This document shows, one piece after another, positions 27,706 through 38,306 of a stretch of DNA of 64,000 nucleotides; within the stretch, counting starts at the first letter, position 1; each line of letters opens with the position of its first letter. Below the pieces are notes generated by a model that saw nothing but the letters and a program-made list of their open reading frames with translations, searched no databases and had not been told where the DNA came from. A program made the translations under genes and the position numbers. This DNA is from Acetobacter pomorum (GTDB lineage: Bacteria > Pseudomonadota > Alphaproteobacteria > Acetobacterales > Acetobacteraceae), in assembly GCF_002738225.1 (NCBI RefSeq), contig NZ_PEBQ01000030.1, positions 62,001 through 126,000 of the forward strand. Reading direction: 5' to 3'.

Positions 27706-28491
27706 TCAGCCTTCTGTCTTGTCTGCGGAGGGAATAGAGGCAGATCGGTTCATAAAAGCCGTTACCTCAGGAATCTTGCAGGTATCATGCAGTGCGCGCG
27801 GTGAACCATGCGCAATGGGAGTGTGCGTTTTGGCATCTAAAAAGATGCCATCGTCTGCAATGGCAAACAGGCTGGGTAGCTCATGGCTGACAATCATAAT
27901 GGTTGCCCCCAGCCCATCCCGTAATGTCAGGATCAGATCATCCAGACGGGCAGACGTAATGGGGTCCAGTCCTGCGGAGGGTTCATCAAAAAACAGAATA
28001 TCGGGTTCCAGAGCTATGGCGCGTGCAAGGCCCGCGCGTTTGCACATGCCACCGGATATTTCGGAGGGAAACAGATCAATCGCCTGCTCCATGCCCACAA
28101 ACCCGAGCTTGAGTTCCACCAGACGCCGAATGGTGTCGGGCTTAAGCGAAGTGAACATCTCCAAAGGCAGGGCGACGTTTTCTCCTACCGTCATGGAGCT
28201 CCACAAAGCACCGCTCTGAAACAGCACACCGTATCGGTGATTGATATCCGTGCGGCGGGCATCGGATTGCGCCCAGTAATCTTCTCCATCTACCAAAATC
28301 TGCCCGGCGGTGGGGCGCAGCAGCCCGATCATGCTTTTAAGTAAGGTGCTCTTGCCACAGCCTGAACCGCCCATAATGGCAAAAATAGAACCACGCTTCA
28401 GATCAAAGGAAACATGTTGCTGAATGATCTTGGGGCCGAACGATAACTGCAAATCGCGAACGGCAATAAGGGTTTCTGCGTCAGACATCAT
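27706..28491 (-). CDS. MlaF-like ABC transporter ATP-binding protein
   Basis: ATPase of 261 residues. It has Walker A MGGSGCGKSTLLKS near residue 37, signature EISGGMCKRAGLARAIA, Walker B ILFFDEPSAGLDP and the switch His in IVSHELPSL. The signature with MCKR is typical of the Mla/Ttg2A group. It powers phospholipid movement with the permease gene directly upstream, whose stop it overlaps by one base. Confidence 0.9.
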   Translation of the reverse strand: MMSDAETLIAVRDLQLSFGPKIIQQHVSFDLKRGSIFAIMGGSGCGKSTLLKSMIGLLRPTAGQILVDGEDYWAQSDARRTDINHRYGVLFQSGALWSSMTVGENVALPLEMFTSLKPDTIRRLVELKLGFVGMEQAIDLFPSEISGGMCKRAGLARAIALEPDILFFDEPSAGLDPITSARLDDLILTLRDGLGATIMIVSHELPSLFAIADDGIFLDAKTHTPIAHGSPRALHDTCKIPEVTAFMNRSASIPSADKTEG

Positions 28492-29648
28492 CAGATTCCA
28501 AGCGCGTTGGCTATCACGGCAAAAATGGCATCCATGGCAATAATGCCTACAATGCCAATAACAACGGCGCGTGTAGCAGCAACACCAACATCAGCAGCAC
28601 TGCGTCCGGCTTTTAGGCCCACACGGCAGGCAGCCAGAGCAATGAAGCTGGCGAAAAAGAAGGATTTGATAAACCCGAATATAAATTCCTTCAGGTCCAC
28701 ACCATCAAAGGTCGAAATCCAGTAGCCGATGGGGGAAACGTCCATCATGCTCATAGAAACGGCAAAGCCGCCAAATATCGCAATAATGGTGCCGTAAAGA
28801 TAAAGCAGCGGCATCATGAGAGCGAGGGAAACTATGGATGGCAGCAGAATGTAGCTGGAGATGGGAATGCCAAACACCTGTAAGGCATCAATTTCTTCAT
28901 TCCCCAACATGGTGGAAATGCGGGCAGCATAAGCTCCACCAGTTCGGCCAGCCATGATAATTGCCGTCATGATGGCAGAAATTTCACGGGCGCAGGCAAT
29001 ACCCACCAGATCAGTAACGTAAATTTCCGCAGCAAATTTACGTAGTTCAACCAAACCAACAAAAGCCAGAATGGCGCCAACCAGAAAATTAACAATCCCT
29101 ACAATAATCAGGGCATCCGGGCCGGCATTCCAGATATCCAGCAGCAGGTCTTTCATGCGCATGGCACTTTTGCCGCGCACGGCTTTTGCTGCACCCAGCG
29201 CCGTATCCAGGGCGAGTTCACTGACCGTACCTGTTTCAGCCAAGCCATTCAGTGTTGCTTCACCAACACGTGCAAAAATGCCTTCGTTATTGTGTGGTGG
29301 CTGAGCAGGTTGTGCCGGGGCATCGGGGAGGAGGGCTAAAAGCCTTTGTGCCGGGGCGGGGAGGTTTTGTTCATCAAAGTGGAGTTGTGCCTTGCTGGCG
29401 GCCTGTTTGACATCCCACAAAAAGGCAACAAAGGCTGAATCCCAATTTTGTAGCCCGGTGGTGTTCACATGCAGAATATGGCCAGGTTCTACGGGCAGTT
29501 TGTCTTGCGGGAAAGGCGTTGTGCCCCCAGCTTGAACTGTCCATGCCCCTTCAATGTTCAGGCAAATGCCATCTGCCGTGTTCTGAAGAGACCACGAAGG
29601 TGTATCGGCAGCCGCATGCGGACTGGAAGGGGAGGATTGATCAACCAT
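28491..29648 (-). CDS. MlaE-like permease with N-terminal STAS-like domain
   Basis: Protein of 385 residues. Residues 1-110 resemble a STAS domain (SLQNTADGICLNIEGAWTV, then VNTTGLQNWDSAFVAFLWDV). The MlaE permease domain follows (about 165-380), with the hallmark IIMAGRTGGAYAARISTMLGNEE loop and ALQVFGIPISSYILLPSIV. In other bacteria the STAS protein MlaB is a separate subunit; here it appears fused to the permease, as is common for such transporters. First gene of the operon, reading away from truB. Confidence 0.88.
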   Translation of the reverse strand: MVDQSSPSSPHAAADTPSWSLQNTADGICLNIEGAWTVQAGGTTPFPQDKLPVEPGHILHVNTTGLQNWDSAFVAFLWDVKQAASKAQLHFDEQNLPAPAQRLLALLPDAPAQPAQPPHNNEGIFARVGEATLNGLAETGTVSELALDTALGAAKAVRGKSAMRMKDLLLDIWNAGPDALIIVGIVNFLVGAILAFVGLVELRKFAAEIYVTDLVGIACAREISAIMTAIIMAGRTGGAYAARISTMLGNEEIDALQVFGIPISSYILLPSIVSLALMMPLLYLYGTIIAIFGGFAVSMSMMDVSPIGYWISTFDGVDLKEFIFGFIKSFFFASFIALAACRVGLKAGRSAADVGVAATRAVVIGIVGIIAMDAIFAVIANALGI

Positions 29649-29695
29649 AATTTGGTGGCGACATTACGGCACAGGCAAGCCTATGACCAGCCCCT

Positions 29696-29719
29696 TTGGT
29701 TCACACGTGTAAGAACCAA
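29696..29719. promoter_or_regulatory. Inverted repeat upstream of the Mla-type operon
   Basis: TTGGTTC at 29696-29702 and GAACCAA at 29713-29719 form a 7-bp inverted repeat around CACGTG. It sits in the 306-base gap between the divergent permease operon and truB, about 50 bases before the permease start. It could be a regulator site; nothing else in this gap is recognisable. Confidence 0.3.
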
Positions 29720-29954
29720 CAAGCCGTGGGTTTGCCTTGGTTTAAGAACAAATAGTTAGCTGGCAATCTTTTTTAACAAGCCAGCATTGCGCTTGGGAGC
29801 AGCATTGCAAGGCATGCTGACCTTCGGTTACATGCTGCGCCGTGGGGGAAATATATATCTTCCATTCATGAGTATTGTACTAACGCGAAAACCTTCTGGC
29901 TAAGCCGTTCTGGGCTGCTGCATGGTAATTGGTACATCGCATACGGGAGTTTTC

Positions 29955-30872
29955 ATGCGACGCAGACGTGGGCGGCCACTTAACGGCTGGCTTATAGTAG
30001 ACAAGCCTTCCGGAATGACATCAACGCAGGTGGTAGGACGTGCCAAGCGGTTGTTTGATGCGCAAAAAGTAGGGCACGGTGGCACGTTGGACCCGTTGGC
30101 AACGGGCTTATTGCCATTGGCGTTTGGAGCAGCCACAAAAACTGTACCTTATGTAATGGACGGCACCAAAGTGTATCGCTTCACTCTTAAAATGGGAGAA
30201 GCGCGTGATAGCGATGATGCCGATGGTGAGGTGATTGCCACATCTGACATACGCCCATCTGATGCGGAATTGCGGGCGGCCCTTCCTGCGCTGACGGGTG
30301 ATATCATGCAGGTTCCTCCTGTTTTCTCAGCCTTGAAAGTGGGGGGAGAGCGTTCCTACGATATGGCGCGGGCGGGACGCCCACCAGAATTGCCGCCACG
30401 GCCAGCGCGGGTGGACCGGTTTGAGCTGATAGAACGGCCAGATCGGGATACAGCAGTGTTTGAGGTCGAATCCGGCAAGGGTGTTTATATGCGTGCGTTG
30501 GCGCGTGATGTGGCTCTGGCATGTGGCACAGTGGGGCATATTACCGTGCTGCGCCGCCTACGTGTGGGGCCTTTTACAGAAGCCGATGCGATTGTGCTGG
30601 ACAAAATCACCCCAAACGACGACAACGCCCATGCTTCACCGGAACTTCTGCGTCCGGTCTCGACCGCGCTGGCCGACATCCCGGCGCTGGCCTTGACACA
30701 GGATGAAGCGGTTCTGCTGCGGCACGGGCAGGCTCTTGGCCTTGTTGATCTGATGGGGCGTATCCCACAGACCGTCGGGGAGGAGAGTGTTGTGCGTGTC
30801 ATGGACGGTGAGCACGTGCTGGGTATTGGCCGCCTGGAAGATGGATGGTTGAAGCCGGTACGGATTCTCTAA
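29955..30872 (+). CDS. truB: tRNA pseudouridine(55) synthase
   Basis: Makes pseudouridine 55 in the T loop of tRNAs. The ATG at 29955 has GGGAG 5 bases upstream and gives 305 residues; a frame extension to 29922 lacks such a site. NGWLIVDKPSGMTSTQVV opens the fold. GHGGTLDPLATGLLP carries the catalytic Asp. SGKGVYMRALARDVA belongs to the RNA-binding face, and a PUA-like end follows. It precedes rpsO and pnp, a widely conserved order. Confidence 0.95.
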   Translation: MRRRRGRPLNGWLIVDKPSGMTSTQVVGRAKRLFDAQKVGHGGTLDPLATGLLPLAFGAATKTVPYVMDGTKVYRFTLKMGEARDSDDADGEVIATSDIRPSDAELRAALPALTGDIMQVPPVFSALKVGGERSYDMARAGRPPELPPRPARVDRFELIERPDRDTAVFEVESGKGVYMRALARDVALACGTVGHITVLRRLRVGPFTEADAIVLDKITPNDDNAHASPELLRPVSTALADIPALALTQDEAVLLRHGQALGLVDLMGRIPQTVGEESVVRVMDGEHVLGIGRLEDGWLKPVRIL

Positions 30873-30903
30873 AACCTGATATGTTTTTTGATGGAGACAT
30901 GTG

Positions 30904-31173
30904 ATGTCGATTACTGCTGAACGTCGCACGCAAGTTATTGCTGAATACCAGACTGCACCGGGTGATACGGGCTCCCCGGAAGTGCAGGTGGCGATCCTGA
31001 CCGAACGGATTAACAACCTGACCGAACATCTGAAGACCCACGCGAAGGACTTCCATTCCCGCCGTGGTCTGCTGATTCTCGTTGGTCGTCGCCGCAGCAT
31101 GCTGGACTACCTGAAGGGCAAGAGCCAGACGCGTTATGAAACGCTGATTGGCCGTCTGGGCCTGCGCCGCTAA
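30904..31173 (+). CDS. rpsO: 30S ribosomal protein S15
   Basis: Protein of 89 residues, the family length. [20 protein letters not shown] and [20 protein letters not shown] are the conserved 16S rRNA-binding segments. ATG at 30904 gives the usual MSITAERR start; a GTG lies 3 bases upstream in frame. It lies 31 bases after truB. Confidence 0.97.
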   Translation: MSITAERRTQVIAEYQTAPGDTGSPEVQVAILTERINNLTEHLKTHAKDFHSRRGLLILVGRRRSMLDYLKGKSQTRYETLIGRLGLRR

Positions 31174-31183
31174 AAACGGCTTA

Positions 31184-31231
31184 CCGGACGGGCAAGAGGA
31201 ATACATACGTATGATCCTTTTGTCCGTTCGG
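31184..31231 (+). ncRNA. Long hairpin in the rpsO-pnp intergenic leader
   Basis: The arms CCGGACGGGCAAGAGGA (31184-31200) and TCCTTTTGTCCGTTCGG (31215-31231) pair over 17 positions, with three G-U pairs and no mismatch. The loop is 14 bases. It lies 10 bases after rpsO. In E. coli an RNase III-cut hairpin at this place controls pnp autoregulation; a terminator role for rpsO is the alternative, as TTTT follows shortly. Confidence 0.6.
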
Positions 31232-31451
31232 GATTTTCGCTAGCACTTGGTTGTTGGCGTTACCATATTGGATACAGCCACAGGTTTTACATCAGGGCGT
31301 TTCGTGCCCGGTAAGCCACGGCGTTTCCGACCACATGGCGCCTGGGAGGTTTGTTCCGCCAGTCACCATGCCGTCCGAGGCGCTGTCCGCCCAGCCGGTC
31401 TGTCCTGTTGTTCTGTGGCTCTGAAGTGAAATAAAAACAGAGGCTTACAGA

Positions 31452-33602
31452 ATGTTTAACTACTATCGCAAAGAGATTGAATGGGGCGGCCGCCCGCTGA
31501 TTCTGGAAACCGGCAAGGTTGCTCGTCAGGCTGATGGCGCCGTGATGGTTACCTATGGTGAAACCGTTGTGCTGTGCACCGCCGTTGGCGCAAAGGACGT
31601 AAAGCCGGGTCAGGACTTCTTTCCGCTGACAGTGAACTATCAGGAAAAAGCTTACGCTGCGGGTAAGATTCCGGGTGGGTTCTTCAAGCGTGAAGGTCGT
31701 CCTTCTGAAAATGAAACACTGGTTTCCCGCCTGATTGACCGCCCGCTGCGTCCGCTGTTCCCCGAAGGGTTCCGCAATGAAGTGCAGGTGATTGCAACAG
31801 TGCTGACGCACGATATGGAAAATGATCCTTCCATTCCTGCGCTTATTGGCTGTTCCGCAGCGCTGACTTTGTCCGGTATTCCGTTCTTCGGCCCCGTGGG
31901 CGCTGCCCGCGTTGGCTTTAAGGATGGCGCATTCCTCCTGAACCCCACACAGGATCAGATCAAAGATTCCGATCTGGAACTGGTTGTGGCAGGCACGGCA
32001 GAAGGCGTGCTGATGGTGGAATCCGAAGCTTCCGAACTGTCTGAAGATGTCATGCTGGAGGCCGTAACCTTTGGTCATACAGCTTTCCAGCCGGTTTTGG
32101 ATGCCATTATTTCTCTGGCAGAACATGCTGCTAAGGAACCGTGGCCACTGGCAGAACCCACCAAGGAAGAACAGCAGCTGCGCAAGCAGGTCGAAAAGGC
32201 TGGCCGCAAGCTGATTGCCGATGCCTACAAGGAAAAGCAGAAGCAGGTTCGCTACGAAAAGCTGAAAGCCGCGCGTGAAGCGATTGTTGAAAAGCTGACC
32301 GCAGATGAGCTGGATGTTGCCGCCGCTAAGCCGATGATCAAGGATCTGGAAGCTGATGTGGTGCGGTCTTCCGTTCTGAAAACCGGCAAGCGTATTGATG
32401 GACGTGATCTGGTTACCGTGCGCCCGATTGTGCCGGAAGTGGGTATTCTACCGCGTGTGCATGGTTCCTCCCTGTTCACTCGTGGTGAAACACAGGCGTT
32501 GGTTGTGACCACTTTGGGCACCGGACAGGACGAACAGGTTATTGATGCGCTGGAAGGTGAATACCGCACCAACTTTATGCTGCATTATAACTTCCCGCCT
32601 TTCTCTGTCGGTGAATGTGGGCGTATCGGTTCTCCGGGTCGTCGTGAAATCGGGCATGGCAAGCTGGCATGGCGCGCCATTCATCCGCTGATGCCTTCCC
32701 GTAAGGAATTCCCGTACACAGTGCGTGTGGTTTCTGAAATTACGGAAAGCAACGGCTCTTCCTCCATGGCAACCGTATGCGGTGGCTCTTTGGCTCTGAT
32801 GGATGCTGGTGTGCCGTTGAAGCGCCCGGTTGCCGGTATTGCCATGGGCCTGATCAAGGAAGGCGATGATTTCGCTGTTCTGTCCGATATCCTTGGCGAT
32901 GAAGATCACCTTGGGGATATGGACTTCAAGGTGGCTGGCACCGAACAGGGTGTGACAGCCCTGCAGATGGATATTAAGATTACCTCCATCACGCCGGAAA
33001 TCATGAAGATTGCTCTGGGTCAGGCGCGTGATGGCCGGATGCACATTCTGGGTGAAATGAGCAAGGCGCTGACAGAAACACGCACCAATGTGTCTTCTAC
33101 AGCTCCTAAAATCACCACCATGAAGGTACCGCGGGAAAAAATCCGTGATGTGATCGGCTCTGGCGGTAAAGTGATCCGCGAAATCGTGGAATATTCTGGC
33201 GCCAAGGTTGATATTGGGGATGACGGCACAATCACCATTGCCGCAGCTTCTGATGATCAGGCCCAGAAAGCCATTGATCGTATCAACGGTATTGTGGCGG
33301 AACCGGAACTGGGCCGCATTTACGATGGCAAGGTGGTAAAAACCGCTGATTTTGGCGCGTTTGTAAACTTCCTTGGTGCGCGTGATGGGCTGGTACACAT
33401 TTCTGAACTGACGCAGGGCCGCGTTGGTAAAACCACGGATGTGGTGAAGGAAGGTGATACCGTGAAAGTTAAGGTCATTGGCTTTGATGATCGCGGTAAG
33501 GTTAAGCTGTCCATGCGTGTTGTTGATCAGAACACGGGTGCGGATATCACGGAAACTGTGGGTGAAAAGCCCTCACGTGGTCCCCGTCGGGATGCTGAAT
33601 AA
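31452..33602 (+). CDS. pnp: Polyribonucleotide nucleotidyltransferase (PNPase)
   Basis: Phosphorolytic 3'-5' RNA exonuclease of 716 residues. Two RNase PH domains flank a helical linker; the second carries [20 protein letters not shown] and [20 protein letters not shown] with catalytic acidic residues. A KH domain ([20 protein letters not shown], near 570) and an S1 domain ([20 protein letters not shown], near 620-690) follow. Length and order match the family. The 278-base gap before it holds the hairpin above. Confidence 0.97.
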   Translation: MFNYYRKEIEWGGRPLILETGKVARQADGAVMVTYGETVVLCTAVGAKDVKPGQDFFPLTVNYQEKAYAAGKIPGGFFKREGRPSENETLVSRLIDRPLRPLFPEGFRNEVQVIATVLTHDMENDPSIPALIGCSAALTLSGIPFFGPVGAARVGFKDGAFLLNPTQDQIKDSDLELVVAGTAEGVLMVESEASELSEDVMLEAVTFGHTAFQPVLDAIISLAEHAAKEPWPLAEPTKEEQQLRKQVEKAGRKLIADAYKEKQKQVRYEKLKAAREAIVEKLTADELDVAAAKPMIKDLEADVVRSSVLKTGKRIDGRDLVTVRPIVPEVGILPRVHGSSLFTRGETQALVVTTLGTGQDEQVIDALEGEYRTNFMLHYNFPPFSVGECGRIGSPGRREIGHGKLAWRAIHPLMPSRKEFPYTVRVVSEITESNGSSSMATVCGGSLALMDAGVPLKRPVAGIAMGLIKEGDDFAVLSDILGDEDHLGDMDFKVAGTEQGVTALQMDIKITSITPEIMKIALGQARDGRMHILGEMSKALTETRTNVSSTAPKITTMKVPREKIRDVIGSGGKVIREIVEYSGAKVDIGDDGTITIAAASDDQAQKAIDRINGIVAEPELGRIYDGKVVKTADFGAFVNFLGARDGLVHISELTQGRVGKTTDVVKEGDTVKVKVIGFDDRGKVKLSMRVVDQNTGADITETVGEKPSRGPRRDAE

Positions 33603-33661
33603 GCATCCCTTTTCGGGTCAGTTTCAACCATACGAATAGTTGCAGGAACGATAGGACGGTC

Positions 33662-35080
33662 ATGAAGGCGATCAATACGGTTCGCATGGGGGGTGTGGAT
33701 ATCCTACCGCTGGTAGAAGGCGGTAAGGGGGTTTCCGTTTCCACAGGCGTATCGGCCGGGGCATGGGCTGCAGCAGGTGGCGCGGGCACGGTTTCTATCG
33801 TCAATGCAGATAGTTATGATGAAAACGGGCAACCAGTTCCCCAGATCTATCACGGACGCACACGCCGTGAACGGCATGAGGAACTGGTGGACTACGCTAT
33901 TCGTGGCGGGGTTGCCCAAGCACGCGTGGCGCATGAAATGGCCGGCGGAAAAGGCCGGATTCATGCCAATATCCTGTGGGAAATGGGATCAGCCGAGCGC
34001 GTGATTACCGGTGTGCTGGAAGGTGCGCCGGGTCTTATCCACGGTCTTACATGTGGTGCGGGCATGCCGTATCGGCTGTCCGAAATTGCAACACGTTTTG
34101 GGGTCTATTATTATCCCATCGTGTCATCTGCACGTGCTTTCAATGCATTGTGGCGGCGGGCTTACCATAAATCAGCCGACCTGCTGGGTGGCGTGGTGTA
34201 TGAAGACCCTTGGCGTGCCGGGGGACATAACGGCCTTTCCAACACAGAAAACCCGTTAAAGCCGGAAGATCCTTATCCGCGTGTTGCGGCTTTGCGTAAG
34301 CTTATGCGTGGGTTTGGGTTAGACAATACGCCAATTATCATGGCAGGTGGTGTGTGGTGGCTGGAAGAGTGGGAAGACTGGATTGATAATCCGGAGCTTG
34401 GCCCCATTGTATTCCAGTTTGGCACACGTCCGCTGCTTACGAAGGAAAGCCCCATTCCGGATGCATGGAAGCAACGTTTGCTGACCCTAAAAAAGGGTGA
34501 CGTGTATCTGAACCGTTTTTCTCCGACAGGGTTCTATTCTTCTGCGGTGAACAACAGTTTTCTGCAGGAACTGCGTGAGCGGTCAGAACGGCAGGTTCCT
34601 TTTGCAACAGCAGCGGAAGGGGATCTGACCGTATCTTACGGCATTGGTGCACGTAAGCGCGAAGTGTTTGTAAAGGCGGAAGATCTGCCACGTATCCAGC
34701 AATGGGAACGGCAAGGTTTTACAGAAGCCATGCGCACGCAGGATTCCACGCTGATTTTTGTAACACCAGACAGAGCGCGGGAAATTCTGGCAGATCAGAC
34801 CGATTGTATGGGCTGTTTGTCAGAATGTCAGTTCTCTAACTGGAGCCAGCGTGGCCCCAATTATTCTACGGGCCATAAGGCAGACCCGCGTTCTTTCTGT
34901 ATTCAGAAAACACTTCAGGCTGTGGCGCATGCCAGTGGGCCTGATGCAGCCGAGGTTCTGGATCATAATCTGATGTTTGGTGGCACAAATGCTTGGCGTT
35001 TTGCGACCGATCCTTTCTATGCTAACGGGTTTGTACCTACGGTGCAGCAGTTGATTGATCGGATTATGACAGGGCGTTAA
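33662..35080 (+). CDS. NAD(P)H-dependent flavin oxidoreductase / nitronate monooxygenase family
   Basis: Protein of 472 residues resembling the FMN-dependent TIM-barrel nitronate monooxygenase (2-nitropropane dioxygenase) family: GTVSIVNADSY near residue 42, GRIHANILWEMG, GLIHGLTCGAGMPYRL, and PIIMAGGVWWLEEW for flavin phosphate binding. It is longer than typical members. The C-terminal part has clustered cysteines (DCMGCLSEC) that could bind metal or an iron-sulphur cluster. It stands alone between pnp and a terminator. Substrate unknown. Confidence 0.72.
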   Translation: MKAINTVRMGGVDILPLVEGGKGVSVSTGVSAGAWAAAGGAGTVSIVNADSYDENGQPVPQIYHGRTRRERHEELVDYAIRGGVAQARVAHEMAGGKGRIHANILWEMGSAERVITGVLEGAPGLIHGLTCGAGMPYRLSEIATRFGVYYYPIVSSARAFNALWRRAYHKSADLLGGVVYEDPWRAGGHNGLSNTENPLKPEDPYPRVAALRKLMRGFGLDNTPIIMAGGVWWLEEWEDWIDNPELGPIVFQFGTRPLLTKESPIPDAWKQRLLTLKKGDVYLNRFSPTGFYSSAVNNSFLQELRERSERQVPFATAAEGDLTVSYGIGARKREVFVKAEDLPRIQQWERQGFTEAMRTQDSTLIFVTPDRAREILADQTDCMGCLSECQFSNWSQRGPNYSTGHKADPRSFCIQKTLQAVAHASGPDAAEVLDHNLMFGGTNAWRFATDPFYANGFVPTVQQLIDRIMTGR

Positions 35081-35104
35081 GCCTTGTGAATGCAAAAGTT
35101 TTTT

Positions 35105-35140
35105 CAAAAAAGGCGGCTTCCTATGGGGGCCGCCTTTTTT
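35105..35140 (+). terminator. Rho-independent terminator
   Basis: AAAAAGGCGGC pairs with GCCGCCTTTTTT around a loop of about 10 bases, and a T run follows. It lies 25 bases after the flavin oxidoreductase stop. The A tract on the left also lets it serve the minus-strand Pmp3/YqaE gene. Confidence 0.9.
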
Positions 35141-35160
35141 ATGAACTCGAGATAAGAGCT

Positions 35161-35346
35161 TTATCGCCCCATGCGAGAGAGCTTTTTATCTGTTTCATAC
35201 TGGTTAAGTGCGTAAACAGACCAGATGGCTGCCGGAATCCAGCCAATAACAGTTATCTGCAATATCAGACAGATAATGCCCGAAAACGGGCGACCAATTG
35301 TAAAAAACTGAAACCACGGAAACAGTAATGCCAAGAGCAGGCGCAT
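35161..35346 (-). CDS. YqaE/Pmp3 family small membrane protein
   Basis: Peptide of 61 residues with two hydrophobic helices (LLLALLFPWFQFFTIGRPF and IICLILQITVIGWIPAAIW), the Pmp3/YqaE/UPF0057 pattern linked to membrane potential and salt stress. ATG at 35346 has AAGGAG 8 bases upstream. The following KKLSRMGR tail is cytoplasmic-like. Confidence 0.88.
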   Translation of the reverse strand: MRLLLALLFPWFQFFTIGRPFSGIICLILQITVIGWIPAAIWSVYALNQYETDKKLSRMGR

Positions 35347-35540
35347 GGCGGGAACTCCTTATAATGTGCAGCATGATGGGCACAGCCTTTTGCCTGAAGC
35401 AAGTCTGCTCTTTCAGCCGCTAGGTGGTGTGGGTTTTGTGTGCTAGAAAATATTCTGCAAGTGCCGGGTAACCGGTGCAGAAGTGGATTTGGCACATGCT
35501 CCATAATCTGGAGCGTGCAGCATGACAGAGCGGATAAACC

Positions 35541-38306
35541 TTGACCGAGATTTCTGACCAGCCGGGTGTACCGGAACCCTCAGACCTTCTGCCCGTAACC
35601 ATTGAGGAGGAGATGCGTTCCTCCTACCTCGCATATGCGATGTCGGTTATTGTCAGCCGTGCGCTGCCGGATGTGCGAGATGGTCTTAAACCTGTTCATC
35701 GTCGCATCCTGTATGCCATGCATGAAAGTGGTTTTACTTACGATAAACCTTACCGCAAATCTGCCCGCGCAGTTGGTGAGGTTATGGGTAAATACCATCC
35801 GCACGGTGACTCCTCGATTTATGATGCCATGGTGCGTATGGCCCAATCTTGGTCCATGCGCGTCAAGCTGATTGACGGGCAGGGTAACTTTGGCTCGGTG
35901 GATGGTGATAGCCCCGCCGCCATGCGTTATACGGAAGCCCGGCTGGCCAAGGCTTCCACATTTCTGTTGAATGATATTGACCGCGATACGGTCGATTTTC
36001 AGCCGAACTATGATGAAAGTGAAGAAGAGCCAACCGTTCTTCCTGCCACATTCCCGAATCTGCTGATCAATGGTGCCACGGGTATTGCCGTGGGTATGGC
36101 CACCAATATTCCCACACATAATCCTTCTGAGGTTATTGATGCCACGCTGGCGCTGATTGCCAACCCGGATCTCTCACTTGATGATCTGATGGAATATGTG
36201 CCGGGCCCGGATTTTCCCACAGGCGGCATTATCCTTGGGCGTTCTGGTATTCGTAGTGCGTTTGCCACAGGGCGTGGGGCCGTTATTATTCGGGCCAAGG
36301 CGGATATTGAAGAAATCCGTAAGGACCGTAAGGCCATTATTGTTACGGAAATTCCGTATCAGGTTAACAAGGCCACTTTGCAGGAACGTATTGCCGATCT
36401 GGTGCGCAATAAGCAGATTGAAGGCATTGCCGACATTCGTGATGAATCTGACCGCTCTGGTATGCGGGTGGTCATTGAAATCAAGCGGGATGCCACACCA
36501 GAAGTGGTGTTGAACCAGCTTTATCGTTTCACCCAGCTTCAGACATCCTTCGGCGTGAACATGCTGGCGCTGGATGGTGGCAAGCCCCGCTTGATGGGCC
36601 TGAAGGATGTGCTGGAAGCCTTTATTGCGTTCCGTGAGGAAGTGATTCTGCGCCGCTCACGGTTTGAGCTGAACAAGGCGCGAGATCGCGGGCATATTCT
36701 GGTTGGGTTGGTGATTGCTGTTGCCAATATTGATGCTGTTATTGCGCTGATTCGTGGTGCGCCAGATGCAGCCGCTGCGCGTGAAGCGCTTATGGCCGCC
36801 CAGTGGGATGCCGCAGATGTGGAACCTTTGCTGGCCTTGATCCATGATGACGGCAACGTAGTTGTGGATGGCAAGGTAAGGCTGACAGAGGCACAGGCGC
36901 GCGGTATTCTGGAACTGCGTCTGCAACGTCTGACAGGGCTGGAACGCGATAAGATCCAGCAGGAACTCTCGGAAGTTGCCCAGCGCATTAACGAGCTTCT
37001 GGAAATTATCGGCAGTCATGTTCGCCGCATGGAAGTACTGCGTGATGAACTTTCCGTAGCCCGCGCAGAAATTGCCACCCCGCGTATGACCGAAATTGCA
37101 GATTATGCGGGAGATCAGGATGATGAAAGCCTGATTGAACCGGGCCAGATGGTTGTAACCATCACGCGGGAAGGGTTTATTAAACGCACGCCGCTGGATG
37201 TGTTCCGTGCGCAAAACCGTGGTGGCCGCGGCCGCACAGGTGCCAGCACTCGTGGCGATGATATTGTTGTAAGGTCCTTTAATGCCCACACCCATCAGTG
37301 GGTGATGTTCTTCTCTTCTGGCGGTAAAGTGTATCGTCAAAAGGTCTGGCGTCTGCCAGAAGCCGGGCCAGCTGCCAAAGGCCGCGCCTTGGTGAACCTG
37401 TTGCCAGATCTGGGTTCTGATAGCATTACGGCCGTGCTGCCTTTGCCGCAGGATGAGGAGCTGTGGGAAGCCCTGCATCTGGTTTTTGCAACAGCCAGTG
37501 GCAATGTGCGCCGTAACCGTTTGAGTGATTTCCGCAATATCCGTTCATCCGGCATGATCGCCATGAAGCTGGATGAGGGAGATAGCCTGATAGGCGTTGC
37601 CACCTGCCGGGAAGGGCAGGATGTATTCCTTGCAACGCGTGGGGCGCGGTGTATCCGTTTCCAGATTACCGATGACACATTGCGTGTGTTTGCGGGCCGT
37701 GGGTCTTCCGGTGTGCGCGGGATTCGCCTTGCAGAAGGTGACCGCGTGATCAGCCTTGCTGTGCTGAACCATGTTGAAGCAACGGTGGAAGAGCGTTCGG
37801 CCTATTTGCGGATGGCCAATGCCAAGCGCCGAGCTGAAAACGCAGCAGAAGCGGCTGAGGAAGATGCAGATACCGTGCAAGTCGATTCGGATGAAGAAGA
37901 AGGCAGCAACACCGATGCACTGCTTTCTCCGGAACGCTTTGCACAGCTCGAAGAAGCTGAAGAAATTCTGCTGATTGTCAGTGATGGTGGCTTCGGGCGT
38001 CGCTCTTCCGCGTATGATTACCGTGTAAGCGGACGTGGTGGGCAAGGCATTACCAACATGACGTTCTCGGCTAACAAGCGCGGGAAAGAAGTGGCGGCTA
38101 CATTGCCCGTGTTGGAAGGCACGGATGTGATGCTGGTAACAGATGCGGGCCGTCTTATCCGTGTGCCGGTTGATCAGGTGCGTATCATGGCGCGTCAGGC
38201 CAGTGGTGTGACCTTGTTCCGCCTGAATGATGATGAGCGCGTAACCAGTGTTTTCCCTGTTATGGATGATGGGGAAGATGAAGCAGGAGAGGCTGAGGGG
38301 GAATGA
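35541..38306 (+). CDS. gyrA: DNA gyrase subunit A
   Basis: Protein of 921 residues; cuts and rejoins DNA with GyrB to introduce negative supercoils. TTG start at 35541. The catalytic Tyr is in [10 protein letters not shown]. The quinolone-resistance region reads [17 protein letters not shown], so the Ser83 and Asp87 positions (E. coli numbering) hold Ser and Asp, the susceptible state. The C-terminal beta-pinwheel starts near residue 535; its GyrA-box is [15 protein letters not shown]. An acidic insertion near 770-800 ([15 protein letters not shown]) sits in the pinwheel. It overlaps coaD by 4 bases. Confidence 0.97.
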   Translation: MTEISDQPGVPEPSDLLPVTIEEEMRSSYLAYAMSVIVSRALPDVRDGLKPVHRRILYAMHESGFTYDKPYRKSARAVGEVMGKYHPHGDSSIYDAMVRMAQSWSMRVKLIDGQGNFGSVDGDSPAAMRYTEARLAKASTFLLNDIDRDTVDFQPNYDESEEEPTVLPATFPNLLINGATGIAVGMATNIPTHNPSEVIDATLALIANPDLSLDDLMEYVPGPDFPTGGIILGRSGIRSAFATGRGAVIIRAKADIEEIRKDRKAIIVTEIPYQVNKATLQERIADLVRNKQIEGIADIRDESDRSGMRVVIEIKRDATPEVVLNQLYRFTQLQTSFGVNMLALDGGKPRLMGLKDVLEAFIAFREEVILRRSRFELNKARDRGHILVGLVIAVANIDAVIALIRGAPDAAAAREALMAAQWDAADVEPLLALIHDDGNVVVDGKVRLTEAQARGILELRLQRLTGLERDKIQQELSEVAQRINELLEIIGSHVRRMEVLRDELSVARAEIATPRMTEIADYAGDQDDESLIEPGQMVVTITREGFIKRTPLDVFRAQNRGGRGRTGASTRGDDIVVRSFNAHTHQWVMFFSSGGKVYRQKVWRLPEAGPAAKGRALVNLLPDLGSDSITAVLPLPQDEELWEALHLVFATASGNVRRNRLSDFRNIRSSGMIAMKLDEGDSLIGVATCREGQDVFLATRGARCIRFQITDDTLRVFAGRGSSGVRGIRLAEGDRVISLAVLNHVEATVEERSAYLRMANAKRRAENAAEAAEEDADTVQVDSDEEEGSNTDALLSPERFAQLEEAEEILLIVSDGGFGRRSSAYDYRVSGRGGQGITNMTFSANKRGKEVAATLPVLEGTDVMLVTDAGRLIRVPVDQVRIMARQASGVTLFRLNDDERVTSVFPVMDDGEDEAGEAEGE

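Noticed and set aside
27059..28219. Plus-strand open frame of 386 codons across the MCE and ATPase genes
   Set aside because: It lies antisense to two genes with clear family motifs; a compositional shadow.
32448..33398. Minus-strand open frame of 316 codons inside pnp
   Set aside because: Antisense to conserved RNase PH, KH and S1 domains; His/Asn-rich shadow sequence.
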